DNA of 64,000 bases from Woeseia oceani (GTDB lineage: Bacteria > Pseudomonadota > Gammaproteobacteria > Steroidobacterales > Woeseiaceae). Under the pieces are notes generated by a model. It searched no databases. It was given only the letters and a program-made list of their open reading frames with translations, and was not told the DNA's origin. This document shows positions 32,216 to 42,079 of the stretch, one piece after another (within the stretch, counting starts at the first letter, position 1; the number at the start of each line of letters is the position of its first letter). Both the position numbers and the translations under genes were made by a program. The stretch spans positions 3,833,001 to 3,897,000 of the forward strand of contig NZ_CP016268.1 in NCBI RefSeq assembly GCF_001677435.1. Direction: 5' to 3'.

Positions 32216-34051
32216 ATGTCTCTGTTTTCCGAGTTCAGCAAGAGGAATGTGTTCCGGGCAGGCGCCGCTTACCTGGTCACCGCCTGGCTGCTTACGCAGG
32301 TCGCGGAAACGCTGTTCCCCCTGTTCGGCTTCGGCGATACGCCCGCACGTATCGTCGTCATTGTGCTCGCGATCGGCTTTATACCTGCACTGATTCTGGC
32401 CTGGGCCTTTCGCCTGACACCGGAGGGCTTGCGTAAAGAATCGGACTTGGACGTCGCGCTTTCGCCCAAGGCCAGCCGGCGTCTCGACCGCATCATTATG
32501 ATCGTGCTAACGATAGCCCTGTCAGTCATGGCACTGGACCGCTTTGTGCTTTCGCCAATGCGCGAAACGGCCCAGCGCGCCTTGATTGCAGATCAGTTAT
32601 CGGAAGCGCGGCAACAAGCCAGGAACGAAGCGATGCAGACATCGATAGGCGACAAGTCCATCGTTGTTTTGCCCTTCATCAATATGAGCGACGATGCGCG
32701 GAACGAATTTTTCTCCGACGGTATCTCGGAAGAACTGCTGAACCTGCTGGCGAAAATTCCGAAGTTGCGTGTGATATCGCGGACATCGGCATTTTCTTAC
32801 AAAGGCAAGGACGTAACGATAGCTCAGGTCGCTGCGGATCTGAACGTCAGCCACGTTCTTGAAGGTTCTGTACGTAAAGCGGGCGACCGGGTACGTATCA
32901 CCGCGCAATTGATTGATGCACGCACTGATACGCACGTCTGGTCGGAAACATTTGATCGCCAGCTGGGCGATATTTTCGCCATTCAGGAAGAGATCGCTTC
33001 TTCGGTTTCCGAGCGCCTGACGCTGAGCTTGCTCGCAGACACGCCACGGCCCCGGAGCACCAACCCGCAAGCCTACGCGCTGTACCTGCAGGCGCGGTTT
33101 CTGGGGAATCAGGGCAGTACGGATGGCTACGCACAGGCAGTCACGCTATTGGAACAGGTACTGACACTGGACCCCGCGTACGCGAATGCCTGGGATGCAC
33201 TTGCGGGTAACTATCTCAATCAGGCGAGCAAAGGCTTGCGGCCATGGAACGAAGGCTTCGAGCTGGCACGCAATGCGGCAGAGCGCGCGCTAGCCATCGA
33301 CCCGTTGTACGCACCCGCCTATGCCCGCCTCGGCTGGGTCGCCCTGTTGCGCGACAGCAATCTCGCCGTGGCAGCACAACACTATCAACGCGCACTGGAA
33401 CTGGGACCAACCAACGTGCGCACGATCGGTGACGCGGCCTCCGTACTCAAGAGCCTCGGACGCTTGGACGAATGCATCGCGCTTGATGAGTTTGTGGTGG
33501 CGCGCGATCCGGTGAATGCCATCGGCTACTTCAATTTGGGTGGCAGCTATTTGCACGCCGGACGGTATGACCAAGCGATCGCAACCTTGCGCACAGCATT
33601 GCAACTCAGCCCGAACCGCATCGGCGGTTATTACCAACTGGGTATTGCCCAGCTGCTCGCTGGCGACGCGGCGGAATCGATGGCAGCCATGCAACGCGAG
33701 CCGCTTGCGGTTCTGCAACTGCTTGGCAAGGTGCTGGCAAGCCACGCACTCGGTGAGTTTGATGTCGCGAATCAATTGCAGGCAGAACTGATCGAACAGC
33801 ATGAGCAGGAAGCAGCGTACAACATCGCGTACGTGATGGCTTACCGCGGTCAAGTCGATTCAGCGTTCGAATTTCTGCAGCAGGCAGTGAGCAACGAAGA
33901 CCCCGGACTCGCGGACGTCGTTACCGAACCGCTGTTTGCGAATCTGCACAGGGACCCACGCTGGTTGCCGTTCCTGCAGTCCATGGGCAAGGCACCTGCG
34001 CAGTTGAGCGCTATTGATTTTAGGATTCCGTTGCCGCTCAAATCAGAGTAG
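32216..34051 (+). CDS. Membrane TPR protein with FlgO-like domain
   Basis: A 611-residue protein. Residues 1-110 contain three hydrophobic helices (FRAGAAYLVTAWLLTQVAET; IVVIVLAIGFIPALILAWAF; IIMIVLTIALSVMALDRFV). Residues ~145-280 form the adenylate-cyclase-associated/FlgO-like domain (SIVVLPFINMSDD, FFSDGISEELLNLLAKIPKL, VRITAQLIDARTDTHVWSET). The rest is five to seven TPR repeats (for example AIDPLYAPAYARLGWVALLR). This architecture is common and multicopy in marine gammaproteobacteria; here it lacks the cyclase or DNA-binding N-terminus of relatives. The role is probably as a scaffold; unknown otherwise. Confidence 0.85.
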   Translation: MSLFSEFSKRNVFRAGAAYLVTAWLLTQVAETLFPLFGFGDTPARIVVIVLAIGFIPALILAWAFRLTPEGLRKESDLDVALSPKASRRLDRIIMIVLTIALSVMALDRFVLSPMRETAQRALIADQLSEARQQARNEAMQTSIGDKSIVVLPFINMSDDARNEFFSDGISEELLNLLAKIPKLRVISRTSAFSYKGKDVTIAQVAADLNVSHVLEGSVRKAGDRVRITAQLIDARTDTHVWSETFDRQLGDIFAIQEEIASSVSERLTLSLLADTPRPRSTNPQAYALYLQARFLGNQGSTDGYAQAVTLLEQVLTLDPAYANAWDALAGNYLNQASKGLRPWNEGFELARNAAERALAIDPLYAPAYARLGWVALLRDSNLAVAAQHYQRALELGPTNVRTIGDAASVLKSLGRLDECIALDEFVVARDPVNAIGYFNLGGSYLHAGRYDQAIATLRTALQLSPNRIGGYYQLGIAQLLAGDAAESMAAMQREPLAVLQLLGKVLASHALGEFDVANQLQAELIEQHEQEAAYNIAYVMAYRGQVDSAFEFLQQAVSNEDPGLADVVTEPLFANLHRDPRWLPFLQSMGKAPAQLSAIDFRIPLPLKSE

Positions 34052-34072
34052 CCAACACTAGGTCTCGGTCCG

Positions 34073-34102
34073 AAAAAAGCAAACCGTGGCGGCAACGCCA
34101 CG
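34073..34102 (-). terminator. Intrinsic terminator of the LuxR-type two-component operon
   Basis: Stem CGTGGCG / CGCCACG with a TTGC loop on the minus strand, followed by GTTTGCTTTTTT. It lies just downstream of the response-regulator gene that ends at 34128. Confidence 0.7.
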
Positions 34103-34127
34103 TTGATGAACAGTGGCACATCGATGA

Positions 34128-34805
34128 TTAGTGACCCACATCGCGCTCACCAACCGTAATAAGCCCGCTCTCGTAGGCAAACACCACGGCTTGAGCGCGG
34201 TCGCGAAGTCCAAGCTTTCCAAGAACACTGGATACATGAGTTTTTACGGTTGCCGAACCGATAGTCAACTTCTGGGAAATTTCCGTGTTGTTGTAGCCGC
34301 GGGCCATCGCAATGAGCACCTCACGTTCGCGTTCGGTCAGCCGCTGCAATCGGGATGCGACTTGGGTGTCCACTTCCAGCTGTTCCGTGAAGCGGGCCAC
34401 AAGCCGCTGCGTGATTGACGGTGCGAGCAAGGCCCCGCCGTCGGCAACAGTGCGAACTGCGAGTACTAACTGTTCCGGCGGGATGTCTTTTAGCACGAAT
34501 CCGCTCGCGCCGGCACGTAACGCTTTATAGACGTACTCATCGGGATCAAACGTTGTCAGGATCACTACACGAACAGGCCAGTCCGCTGCAGCCAGAATAC
34601 GCGACGTCGCCTCAAGCCCATCCATCTCCGGCATTCGGATGTCCATAAGAATGACGTCCGGGCGATACTGCTCAGCGGCTACGATAGCCTCAAGCCCGGT
34701 GCCCGCTTCGGCGACGACATCTATGTCTTGCTGGTGCCCCAACACGAGCGCGAACCCACCGCGCACCAGCGCCTGATCGTCAACAACGGCTACACGAATA
34801 CTCAC
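34128..34805 (-). CDS. NarL/LuxR-family response regulator
   Basis: A 225-residue regulator. The receiver carries the phospho-acceptor Asp in VILMDIRMPEMDG and Lys in GFVLKDIPPEQL. The C-terminal LuxR helix-turn-helix reads LTEREREVLIAMARGYNNTE then SATVKTHVSSVLGKLGL. It overlaps the kinase gene by 4 bases. Targets are unknown; the divergent glycine-zipper lipoprotein gene is a candidate. Confidence 0.95.
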   Translation of the reverse strand: MSIRVAVVDDQALVRGGFALVLGHQQDIDVVAEAGTGLEAIVAAEQYRPDVILMDIRMPEMDGLEATSRILAAADWPVRVVILTTFDPDEYVYKALRAGASGFVLKDIPPEQLVLAVRTVADGGALLAPSITQRLVARFTEQLEVDTQVASRLQRLTEREREVLIAMARGYNNTEISQKLTIGSATVKTHVSSVLGKLGLRDRAQAVVFAYESGLITVGERDVGH

Positions 34806-36049
34806 ATCAATCGCTCCTTGATCGGTAAATGCGCAAGGACGGCGAAGCTTTCCGCCGGCTGCGGGCCAGCCGTCAGCGTGCCGCCCAGCAAGTTTGCACG
34901 CTCAGTCATTCCGGCAATTCCATGGCCAGATTCGGGCAACACTGCAGAGTTGCAGCCGTCGTTCCACACGTGAATATCGACACCAACATCTGACACTCTT
35001 ACCCTGACCCTAGCTCGAGCCTTGATACCTGCGTGTTTAAGGACGTTGGTCAATGACTCCTGCACTATACGGTAGGCCGACATCCCGACGCGCAACGGCA
35101 GCCCGTATACTTCGCCCTCGATATCCAGTTCGATAGACAAACCGGCTGCGCGGGATCTCTCTATGAGTGTTGTGAGGTCACTCAGATCGGGTTGCGGTCC
35201 CAGTTCGCTCGCACCGGATGCCGGCCTCAGCACCCCGAGCAGGTGTCGCAGTTCGTCCAGCGCCTGATGACCTGCCTGTTCGATCGCCTCAATTGCCTTT
35301 AAGGACGCAGATGGGTTGCTCGTCGCAACCGTTTTCGCCGCCCCTGCCTGAACCGTCATTAAGCTCACCTGGTGAGCAACAACGTCGTGCAGCTCACGGG
35401 CGATACGCGTTCGCTCCTGCTCGACGGCCCGCTGCGAATCAGCTTCTTTCTCACGCTCAAGTTGTGCTGCACGTTGGCGCAGCAGTGCAACGTATTCGCT
35501 ACGGGCACGTACACGTTTGCCTGCATACCAGGTCAGAAAAGTTATCAAGGCCGAAGTAACGAATTCGGATGGCACCAGCGCGTCAACCGTTGGTGGACGC
35601 AGTGGCCATGAGTTCGCAAGAGTATCGACAGCTGCCAGGACTATCGCCATCGCGACGCCAAAGTAGCTCAGCTGCCGGTTGCTCGCATACCGACCTACGC
35701 TATACAACGAGACCATGATGGCAATCAGAGGGCCGTCAAAATAGCCGAAACTCATCGACAACGCCGAACAAACGAGGACGACGGTATGCGCTGTCAAAGG
35801 CAAAGAACGCCGCCACAACAACGCGATACTCCCCACGAAAAAAAGCAGCCAAGCTGACAGCGGCATCGTACTCAAAGAACCGCTGGCGCCGTTCTGGCCG
35901 GAGTGGAAGAGCCGCGCCAGTACGGTCGCCAGCAGAATGAGCAGGGCGAGCGCGGAATCTGCGACTCGCGGGCTACGCATCCAGTAGTCCGTCCATGGCT
36001 GGATCCCGCTTAGTTGATTTGGTGGCGATGAATGGTTTGCAGCAAACAT
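34802..36049 (-). CDS. NarX/DesK-type sensor histidine kinase (HisKA_3)
   Basis: A kinase of ~415 residues with five or six N-terminal transmembrane helices. A dimerisation domain has the phospho-acceptor His in IARELHDVVAHQVSLMTVQA, and the C-terminal ATPase has MSAYRIVQESLTNVLKHAG and SGHGIAGMTERANLLGGTL. The start is uncertain: MFAANHS at 36049 and MRSPRVA at 35980 are both reasonable, and none has a clear ribosome-binding site. The same frame is open to 36277, but the extra residues look non-coding. It is paired with the regulator downstream. Confidence 0.9.
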   Translation of the reverse strand: MFAANHSSPPNQLSGIQPWTDYWMRSPRVADSALALLILLATVLARLFHSGQNGASGSLSTMPLSAWLLFFVGSIALLWRRSLPLTAHTVVLVCSALSMSFGYFDGPLIAIMVSLYSVGRYASNRQLSYFGVAMAIVLAAVDTLANSWPLRPPTVDALVPSEFVTSALITFLTWYAGKRVRARSEYVALLRQRAAQLEREKEADSQRAVEQERTRIARELHDVVAHQVSLMTVQAGAAKTVATSNPSASLKAIEAIEQAGHQALDELRHLLGVLRPASGASELGPQPDLSDLTTLIERSRAAGLSIELDIEGEVYGLPLRVGMSAYRIVQESLTNVLKHAGIKARARVRVRVSDVGVDIHVWNDGCNSAVLPESGHGIAGMTERANLLGGTLTAGPQPAESFAVLAHLPIKERLM

Positions 36050-36297
36050 CGCAGCAATATAGGGCATCCGGCGGCGGTTCGACACCCATCTATTGGTCGA
36101 AACCAGCCTCATCCTCTGGGGGGAGATATACCCGGCAACGGTGCTTAGTAACCAACCCTCCGATGGAGATTCCAATCGACCCCGCGGTTGATGGCTGTCA
36201 GGCAACGACGACCTAGAGTATGGCTCAGCACTACACAGAGTCCTGCCACATCGCTTGGCTCTGACTATATTCAACATCTATTGATAGGAAGAGAGGA

Positions 36298-36672
36298 ATG
36301 AAAACAGTCGCTAATGCAATGGTGACTATTGCGGTGTTGGCCGCCAGCGGATGCGCCAGTACCGCGTACGAACCAATTGTCGATGGCCATCGAAATGAGA
36401 GCTATTCAACCGATCTGCGAGCTTGCCAAGAACTCGCTAACGAGCACCGAAATGTAGGCAAGGATGCAAGAGAAGGTGCCCTGCTCGGAGCTGGGTTGGG
36501 TGCACTGATCGGGCTTGCCGATGGCAGCTCGGATGATGTAAAGGATGCCATCGCCGGTGCGGTCATCGGTGCAGCTGTCATTGGCGGTGAAGCCATCTCC
36601 GAAGCTTATGACAAAAACCAATCAATTGTCGTCTCGTGCATGCAGGGTCGCGGTCATCGGGTTGTCGGGTGA
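36298..36672 (+). CDS. Glycine-zipper outer-membrane lipoprotein
   Basis: A 124-residue lipoprotein with lipobox AASGC (Cys19). Two glycine-zipper helices follow (ALLGAGLGALIGLADGSSDD and AIAGAVIGAAVIGGEAISEA), then a C-terminal VVSCMQGRGHRVVG. This form is typical of envelope lipoproteins with a Cys-containing tail motif. A GAAGAGAGG sequence precedes the ATG. It is divergent from the LuxR-type kinase and just upstream of the truncated S41-like gene. Confidence 0.82.
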   Translation: MKTVANAMVTIAVLAASGCASTAYEPIVDGHRNESYSTDLRACQELANEHRNVGKDAREGALLGAGLGALIGLADGSSDDVKDAIAGAVIGAAVIGGEAISEAYDKNQSIVVSCMQGRGHRVVG

Positions 36673-36683
36673 GAAATCGCACA

Positions 36684-37331
36684 ATGAAAACTGTCATGCT
36701 GAGAAGCGTAAACGTCTGTTTCATAGTATTGCTGGTCGCAACCCTTGTTGCCTCCGGAAACGACGGCGGTGGCAGCCCACGCGTCGCCACCGCGACGCAG
36801 GCGCGCCTGCAAGGAAACTGGGAACAACAAGGTTACGGCAGGTTGTTGACTGTTTCCGGAGGTCCAGTAGCAGCCTATGAATATACGGCGGAAACCTGTG
36901 TACAGCATGAAACTACGTCTCTGGGAGAGTACGTTGTCACGCTGGATCGGATAAGTGTTGAGAACACGACATTCGTACTGTGCAATGCCAAATTCGGGTT
37001 CGAAGAGCGTTTTACAAGAGCCGAACATCTGCCGTTGGTGTGCAATGCACCCATCAAGGCGGCGGCCACGGACATGTTTAATCATGTCTGGCATACGTTC
37101 ACTCAGTTTTGCGCGTTCTTTGATCAACGCGACGTCGATTGGCTTGCACAGCTGCATGCCGTACGTGACTTGATTCATGATGATATGCCGGTCAATGAAT
37201 TTCTGGATGCAATACTCCTGTTTTTTGATTCTGTTGACGATATACATGTATCAGGATCGCCAGACGGCGATAATCGATACTCACCTGGACCAACGAAAGG
37301 ACTCCTTGGTCGACCTGCTAGCGGATCTTGA
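36684..37331 (+). pseudogene. Truncated S41-peptidase-like gene (N-terminal domain only)
   Basis: A 215-residue reading with a hydrophobic N-terminus, GNWEQQGYGRLLTVSGG, and then FNHVWHTFTQFCAFFDQRDV followed by DWLAQLHAVRD and FFDSVDDIHV. This is the helical N-terminal segment that precedes the catalytic core of S41 (tail-specific, tricorn-type) proteases; relatives continue after LdDgHv with a PDZ-like and Ser/Lys catalytic domain. Here the frame ends ~25 residues later and no catalytic domain follows in any frame, so I read it as a decayed gene. A genuine short protein is possible. Confidence 0.6.
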
Positions 37332-37656
37332 TGCACAAACTGAAATGGAGGGCTTTGGCAGCTATGCCCTGCGTGAGTTGTCGTTCTTGGAGGTGAGTAC
37401 GTGACCACGGGCGGCTTGACAAACGATGTCGTCCGCCGGGAAGAATCGCTAATGGTATTGGGTACTTATCCATCAGCGCGATGATTCTCCGGTTTGATCA
37501 GCCCATTGCAACACAGCTTTAGACATTGGCGCCAGAATGATCCCAGACCCACCTTAACCGCCGATCGCAACGTCGCGGATCAAGCAATCTGTGGGTCACG
37601 GATTTAAATCGCAGGGATAGTTGTGCGGATAGCTACAATCGGCAGCGGTGCAGTAA
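37332..37656. other. Gene-free stretch
   Basis: A gap of 325 bases between the truncated S41-like gene and the acyl-CoA synthetase gene. A short open frame overlapping the start of this gap (37177-37404) may be residual coding sequence of the decayed gene. I see no promoter or repeat that I can defend. Confidence 0.4.
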
Positions 37657-39390
37657 TCAAGCTGTGTCGCTCTCCGCAAGTCCCAGGTCCACGATACTCT
37701 GTTCCCGCATGACGAACTTCTGAACTTTACCGGTTATGGTCATAGGGAAAGTGTCAACGAAACGTATGTATCGAGGAACTTTGAAGTGAGCGATCTGGCC
37801 CTTGCAGAACTCACGAATCTCACCTTCAGTGGCGGTTTCACCGGCTCGCAGTATGATCCATGCGCATAACTCTTCACCGAAACGCTGGTCGGGGACACCG
37901 ATAATCTGGACATCCTGAACCTTGGGGTGGCGATAGAGAAACTCCTCCACTTCACGTGGATAGATATTCTCGCCGCCACGGATGACCATGTCCTTCTTGC
38001 GACCGACTATGTTGACGTAGCCTTCTGCGTCCATCGTTGCCAGGTCACCGGTATGCATCCAGCCGTCGCTATCTATTGCTTCTCCGGTTCTCTCTTCATC
38101 ATCCCAGTAGCCTTTCATGACGGAGTAGCCGCGCGTACACAACTCACCGGTTGCACCATGTTCGACGGGACTACCGGACTCATCAAGAACCTGAACCTCC
38201 AGGTGCGGTTGGACACGGCCGACCGTAGACACTCGCCGATCCAGAGGATCATCAACCGCGCTTTGCGTTGAGACCGGTGAAGTTTCGGTCATTCCGTACG
38301 CGATTGTGATTTCGGTCATGTGCATCTGCGACTGAACCCGTTTCATCACCTCAACCGGACAAGGTGACCCAGCCATGATTCCGGTGCGCAAGGTGCTTAA
38401 ATCAAACTCTGCGAATCGGGGATGATCCAGTTCGGCGATAAACATCGTAGGCACACCGTACAGTGCCGTACAACGCTCGCGCTGCACCGTTTCCAATACA
38501 GTCAACGGGTCAAAGGACTCGGCTGGATAAACCATAGTCGCACCGTGAGTCAGGCAACCCAGATTGCCCATCACCATGCCGAAACAATGATATAGCGGGA
38601 CCGGAATGCACAGACAGTCTTTTTCTGTCAGGCGAATCGCTTCTGCCACAAAGAAGCCATTGTTGAGAATATTGCTGTGGGTGAGCGTGGCACCCTTGGG
38701 GTGGCCGGTAGTACCGGACGTGAACTGGATATTGATTGCGTCCGTTGGCGTCAATGAAGAACCGATGCTGGCCAGTTGGTCGCGACTTTCCTGACGGGCG
38801 AAGCCTGGTAACTCATCAAAGTTGAGCATACCTGCGGTGGCTTGTTCGCCGAGACGAATCAGCCAGCGCAAGTGCGGCAAATTTTCTGCCTGCAACTCGC
38901 CGGGCGCTGCCGTGTCAACTTCCGGCACGAGTTGTTTGATGATGGCGAGGTAATCGCTGGATTTCAGGGCCGGCGCCAGCACGAGGGCCTTGCACTGCAC
39001 TTTGTTCAGTGCGTATTCCAGTTCTGACAAGCGGTAGGCCGGATTGATGTTGACCAGGACCAGCCCGGCCCGCGCGGTAGCGAATTGCGTCAGCGCCCAT
39101 TCCGCGCAGTTCGGAGCCCATATGCCTACCCGGTCACCGGGCTCGAGACCCAGCGCCAGCAAACCTGCTGCAACGTCGTCACTGCGTCGTAACAGTTCAC
39201 CCCATGACCAGCGAACTCCCTGATGCGCGACGATCAGTGCGTCACGATCAACGTATCGATACGCGGCATCGGCCAATGCCTCACCGATAGTTTGTGTCAG
39301 CAGTGGCGGCGAATTGACACCGCGCGCACGTGAGAGTCGTGGGTCGATTTCGAGCACCGGCGTAGCTCCTGCCTCATCTGAGACGATCAT
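37657..39390 (-). CDS. AMP-binding acyl-CoA synthetase
   Basis: A 577-residue adenylate-forming enzyme that activates a carboxylic acid to its acyl-CoA. The motifs are in order: phosphate loop [19 protein letters not shown]5 [10 protein letters not shown]7 [16 protein letters not shown]8 [20 protein letters not shown] and A10 catalytic Lys in [13 protein letters not shown]. Overall it resembles medium/long-chain FadD-type or fatty-acyl-CoA synthetase proteins of ~550-580 residues. The chain length is not readable. It stands alone, without beta-oxidation partners nearby. Confidence 0.93.
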   Translation of the reverse strand: MIVSDEAGATPVLEIDPRLSRARGVNSPPLLTQTIGEALADAAYRYVDRDALIVAHQGVRWSWGELLRRSDDVAAGLLALGLEPGDRVGIWAPNCAEWALTQFATARAGLVLVNINPAYRLSELEYALNKVQCKALVLAPALKSSDYLAIIKQLVPEVDTAAPGELQAENLPHLRWLIRLGEQATAGMLNFDELPGFARQESRDQLASIGSSLTPTDAINIQFTSGTTGHPKGATLTHSNILNNGFFVAEAIRLTEKDCLCIPVPLYHCFGMVMGNLGCLTHGATMVYPAESFDPLTVLETVQRERCTALYGVPTMFIAELDHPRFAEFDLSTLRTGIMAGSPCPVEVMKRVQSQMHMTEITIAYGMTETSPVSTQSAVDDPLDRRVSTVGRVQPHLEVQVLDESGSPVEHGATGELCTRGYSVMKGYWDDEERTGEAIDSDGWMHTGDLATMDAEGYVNIVGRKKDMVIRGGENIYPREVEEFLYRHPKVQDVQIIGVPDQRFGEELCAWIILRAGETATEGEIREFCKGQIAHFKVPRYIRFVDTFPMTITGKVQKFVMREQSIVDLGLAESDTA

Positions 39391-39469
39391 ATACGAACTT
39401 TTCGTCCATATTTAATTTTTTACTAAACGTGCGGCAGCAATGCAAGAACCATGCGGTTCGTGCGGAGGG

Positions 39470-39499
39470 AAAAACCGGCGGGGCTCATCGAGCCCCGCC
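39470..39499 (-). terminator. Intrinsic terminator of the copper-receptor-like gene
   Basis: A perfect 10-base stem GGCGGGGCTC / GAGCCCCGCC with a 3-base loop; on the minus strand it is followed by GGTTTTTCCC. Confidence 0.85.
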
Positions 39500-39506
39500 T
39501 TAGCGC

Positions 39507-41615
39507 TCAGAAGCTCGCGATGACTCCAATACTCATGGTTCGTTCGGCGCCGTACAGACGCTGACCGAAGGGAATATCGGAACCGCCGGCACGGTTGATG
39601 CCGACGAGATGATCCTGATAGGTCTCGTCAAACAGATTGTCGAGACGGGCTTCAAAGCGCAAAGCCTCGCTCGGCTCCCAGAAAAACGCGAGATTGACGA
39701 CTTCGTAACCGGCTGTGGCCTGCTCGCTGTTGTACTGTGAAACCCGGTCCTGCTTGGCGTAAATGACAACCTCCGGTTTTATCCGCCAGGCATCGGCCGC
39801 ATAACTCAGCCCGATACTGCCATTCAGCGGCGCGAGTCGGTACAGATTGTCATCGAGGTCGGTTCGCTCACCGCGCACGTAACTGACGATACCGTCCAAC
39901 GACCATCGTTCGGCCAGCGAGTATTGCCAGGCCATGTCACCGCCCCACAACTTCGCCTCCACGTTGGCATACATCAGCGGTGCGCTACCGCTCATCATCG
40001 TAGAAACCATGTTTGCCAACATGTTCGTCGACGGCACACCCTGAATGTAGTTGTTCACGTCACGGTAGAACAGCTGCGGGGAGACGCTGAAGCGCCCGGC
40101 ATCGTGGCTGAACCCGACCACAACCTCGTTGGCGCGTTCAGGCACCAGGTTCATATCGCCGATATAGTTTCGCCCATCCGCGAGTCCTCCTGTGGCTTCC
40201 AAAGGAAGCCACAGGTACAGCTCCTGATAGGACGGCGCACGCGTCTTGGAACCAAGCTCAAAAGTCCACTCGGTACGCTCCGAACGACGGTACCGATACT
40301 TGAATACCGCATCCATGCGACCGTAGTCCTGCGACCTGTCCGAGGTATTGAACCTGTCAGCAAGTGTCATGAGATTGGTCAGCATGGGCTCCGGCATACC
40401 CATCGCATCAACCGTTCCGGCATTGGTCGAAATCGATTTATAACTAAGGCCCAACTCCAGTTGCGAGTTGTCACGTTGAGCGTTTACTTCGAGGTAGGCG
40501 CCAAGCACATCCCGCTCAACGTCATTGAAATTGCTTACGCGAAACATCGCCATGTTCGGATTGGTAATGGTAGCTCCGTGCTCAGCGAGTACGCCATCGA
40601 GTCCGACCCGAAGATCAAAGAGATCCAGGTCGTACAGCAATGCGATGCCGAATTGCGTGCCCTTACCTTCGGCGAGGTTTTGCCGCTGCTGCATGGCCGG
40701 CGGTGCCTGGCGCAGGCCAAAATTGTCCATCAGATGTTCGACATCGTTGTACGCATAACGTGCCTCCATCGACAGGGTCTCTGTCAGCGACCGTGACCAT
40801 TGCAGCCCAACGAGGTCCGTCTTGATATAACGAATGTCCATTGGTAGTGCCGGGGTACCGGCGTCTTCGGTATCCAGCCGACCGGCGTACAGCAGAACCT
40901 CAGAAGCTGACGACGAATAGCCGTAGCTGAGATCGTAGCGTTCCCGATGCAGCTCGCTCGGGCGAATCTCACCCTCGGGTGTATCAATGGAACTGCCGTT
41001 GTCGAGCTCAGCCAGCATCGAAACGCGGTGACTCGCGTTCGCGAAAGTCAGCCGCCCAACCGACGTGCTTACATCGCCGTTGCTGGAATAGCGGGTACCC
41101 AGAGTTCCAGTGATACCAAATTCGTCACCGCCAAAGTCGCCACGCGCCAATCGGGTACCGATATAGCCGCCGATCGACTCGGGTGCTCGCGACACGCTTG
41201 CAATCCCGCGATCAACGACCAGCTCTTCGGTCAACATAGGTGACAAATAGGACAACGGTGTGTCCATCGCATTTGGTCCGCCACTGACGATACCGGTTTC
41301 GTCGATATCGACGGCGATCCGGTCGCCATACATACCCCGGTATTGGGCGATGCCGGTGATCAAGCCGTTGGAGTTCAGATTAGCGCCGGGAATGTCCTTG
41401 AGGACTCGTGCGGTATCTACCAGCATCTCCCGGTCGACCTCCACGCGAGTGGCTGTAGTGGTAACGGATCGGCCCAGCACCACGATCTCTTCGGGTGCAG
41501 CAGCGTCGTTGTTTGAGGTGCTCTGTGCGGCAGTTAACGCCGGCAAGAACACGCATGCAGCAGCGGCTGCAAGGTGCAGTGTATTCAATGTCTTGCTCCT
41601 GAAACGGAATCGCAT
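39507..41615 (-). CDS. TonB-dependent receptor, copper-receptor (OprC)-like
   Basis: A 702-residue outer-membrane receptor with a signal peptide ending ALTAAQS. The TonB-box/plug has EEIVVLGRSVTTTATRVEVD and YRGMYGDRIAVDIDETGIVS, then GGPNAMDTPLSYLSPML, which aligns with the GGCxNRMDPP region of OprC/NosA-type copper receptors but without the Cys. The barrel ends TMSIGVIASF. The DUF2946 gene directly upstream supports a metal role. There are several Met-rich stretches (VSTMMSGSAPLMYAN, AMGMPEPMLTNLM) compatible with copper handling. Copper specificity is inferred. Confidence 0.87.
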   Translation of the reverse strand: MRFRFRSKTLNTLHLAAAAACVFLPALTAAQSTSNNDAAAPEEIVVLGRSVTTTATRVEVDREMLVDTARVLKDIPGANLNSNGLITGIAQYRGMYGDRIAVDIDETGIVSGGPNAMDTPLSYLSPMLTEELVVDRGIASVSRAPESIGGYIGTRLARGDFGGDEFGITGTLGTRYSSNGDVSTSVGRLTFANASHRVSMLAELDNGSSIDTPEGEIRPSELHRERYDLSYGYSSSASEVLLYAGRLDTEDAGTPALPMDIRYIKTDLVGLQWSRSLTETLSMEARYAYNDVEHLMDNFGLRQAPPAMQQRQNLAEGKGTQFGIALLYDLDLFDLRVGLDGVLAEHGATITNPNMAMFRVSNFNDVERDVLGAYLEVNAQRDNSQLELGLSYKSISTNAGTVDAMGMPEPMLTNLMTLADRFNTSDRSQDYGRMDAVFKYRYRRSERTEWTFELGSKTRAPSYQELYLWLPLEATGGLADGRNYIGDMNLVPERANEVVVGFSHDAGRFSVSPQLFYRDVNNYIQGVPSTNMLANMVSTMMSGSAPLMYANVEAKLWGGDMAWQYSLAERWSLDGIVSYVRGERTDLDDNLYRLAPLNGSIGLSYAADAWRIKPEVVIYAKQDRVSQYNSEQATAGYEVVNLAFFWEPSEALRFEARLDNLFDETYQDHLVGINRAGGSDIPFGQRLYGAERTMSIGVIASF

Positions 41616-41662
41616 CGCCGCGAATTCGTCGCAGCGACCAAGTGTTCTGAAGGTGATTCGTA

Positions 41663-42079
41663 TCAGGCAGGAGGTGCGCGGCTTCGGTACTGTGCTTGAT
41701 GAGACAAACGCAGCGATACATTGCTCGGCAATATGTACTGCAGCGGCGCGGGAACAACCGCGCTGTCTCCGATCGGGTCAATCGCCGCCGCGGAAGCCAG
41801 TAAATGGCCAAACGGGCACTCGTGCTCATCGTGGTCGTTATGACTTTGCTGATCAAGGAGCTGCAGATGCCCCGCGTGCGCCGCGTGGCTGGAAGCGTCC
41901 TCCGCGGTACCGCTCAGCGCCGTTAAAAACCCAGCGGGTACGTGCTCTGGACAAAGCTCGAACCAGGGGCCACTGCCGCTGGTTGACGGCATATAACCAG
42001 TTGGGATCGTGGCACGCAACAGGACCGCTGCGCACAACAGTAGTGTTAAAAGCAGCCGAATTGCAGATGAACGGGCCAT
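41663..42079 (-). CDS. DUF2946 His-rich membrane/periplasmic protein
   Basis: A 138-residue protein with an N-terminal hydrophobic helix, the RATIPTGYMP signature of DUF2946, a His-rich centre (SSHAAHAGHLQLLDQQSHND then HDEHECPFGHLL) and a second hydrophobic part. DUF2946 proteins are regularly found beside TonB-type metal receptors. The His/Cys cluster suggests copper or zinc binding. It lies 47 bases upstream of the receptor gene on the same strand and is probably in the same operon. Confidence 0.83.
   Translation of the reverse strand: MARSSAIRLLLTLLLCAAVLLRATIPTGYMPSTSGSGPWFELCPEHVPAGFLTALSGTAEDASSHAAHAGHLQLLDQQSHNDHDEHECPFGHLLASAAAIDPIGDSAVVPAPLQYILPSNVSLRLSHQAQYRSRAPPA

Noticed and set aside
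34111-34126. TGGCAC-containing sequence as a sixth sigma54 promoter
   Set aside because: The -12 GC is not at the required 10-base spacing and no gene lies downstream in that direction.
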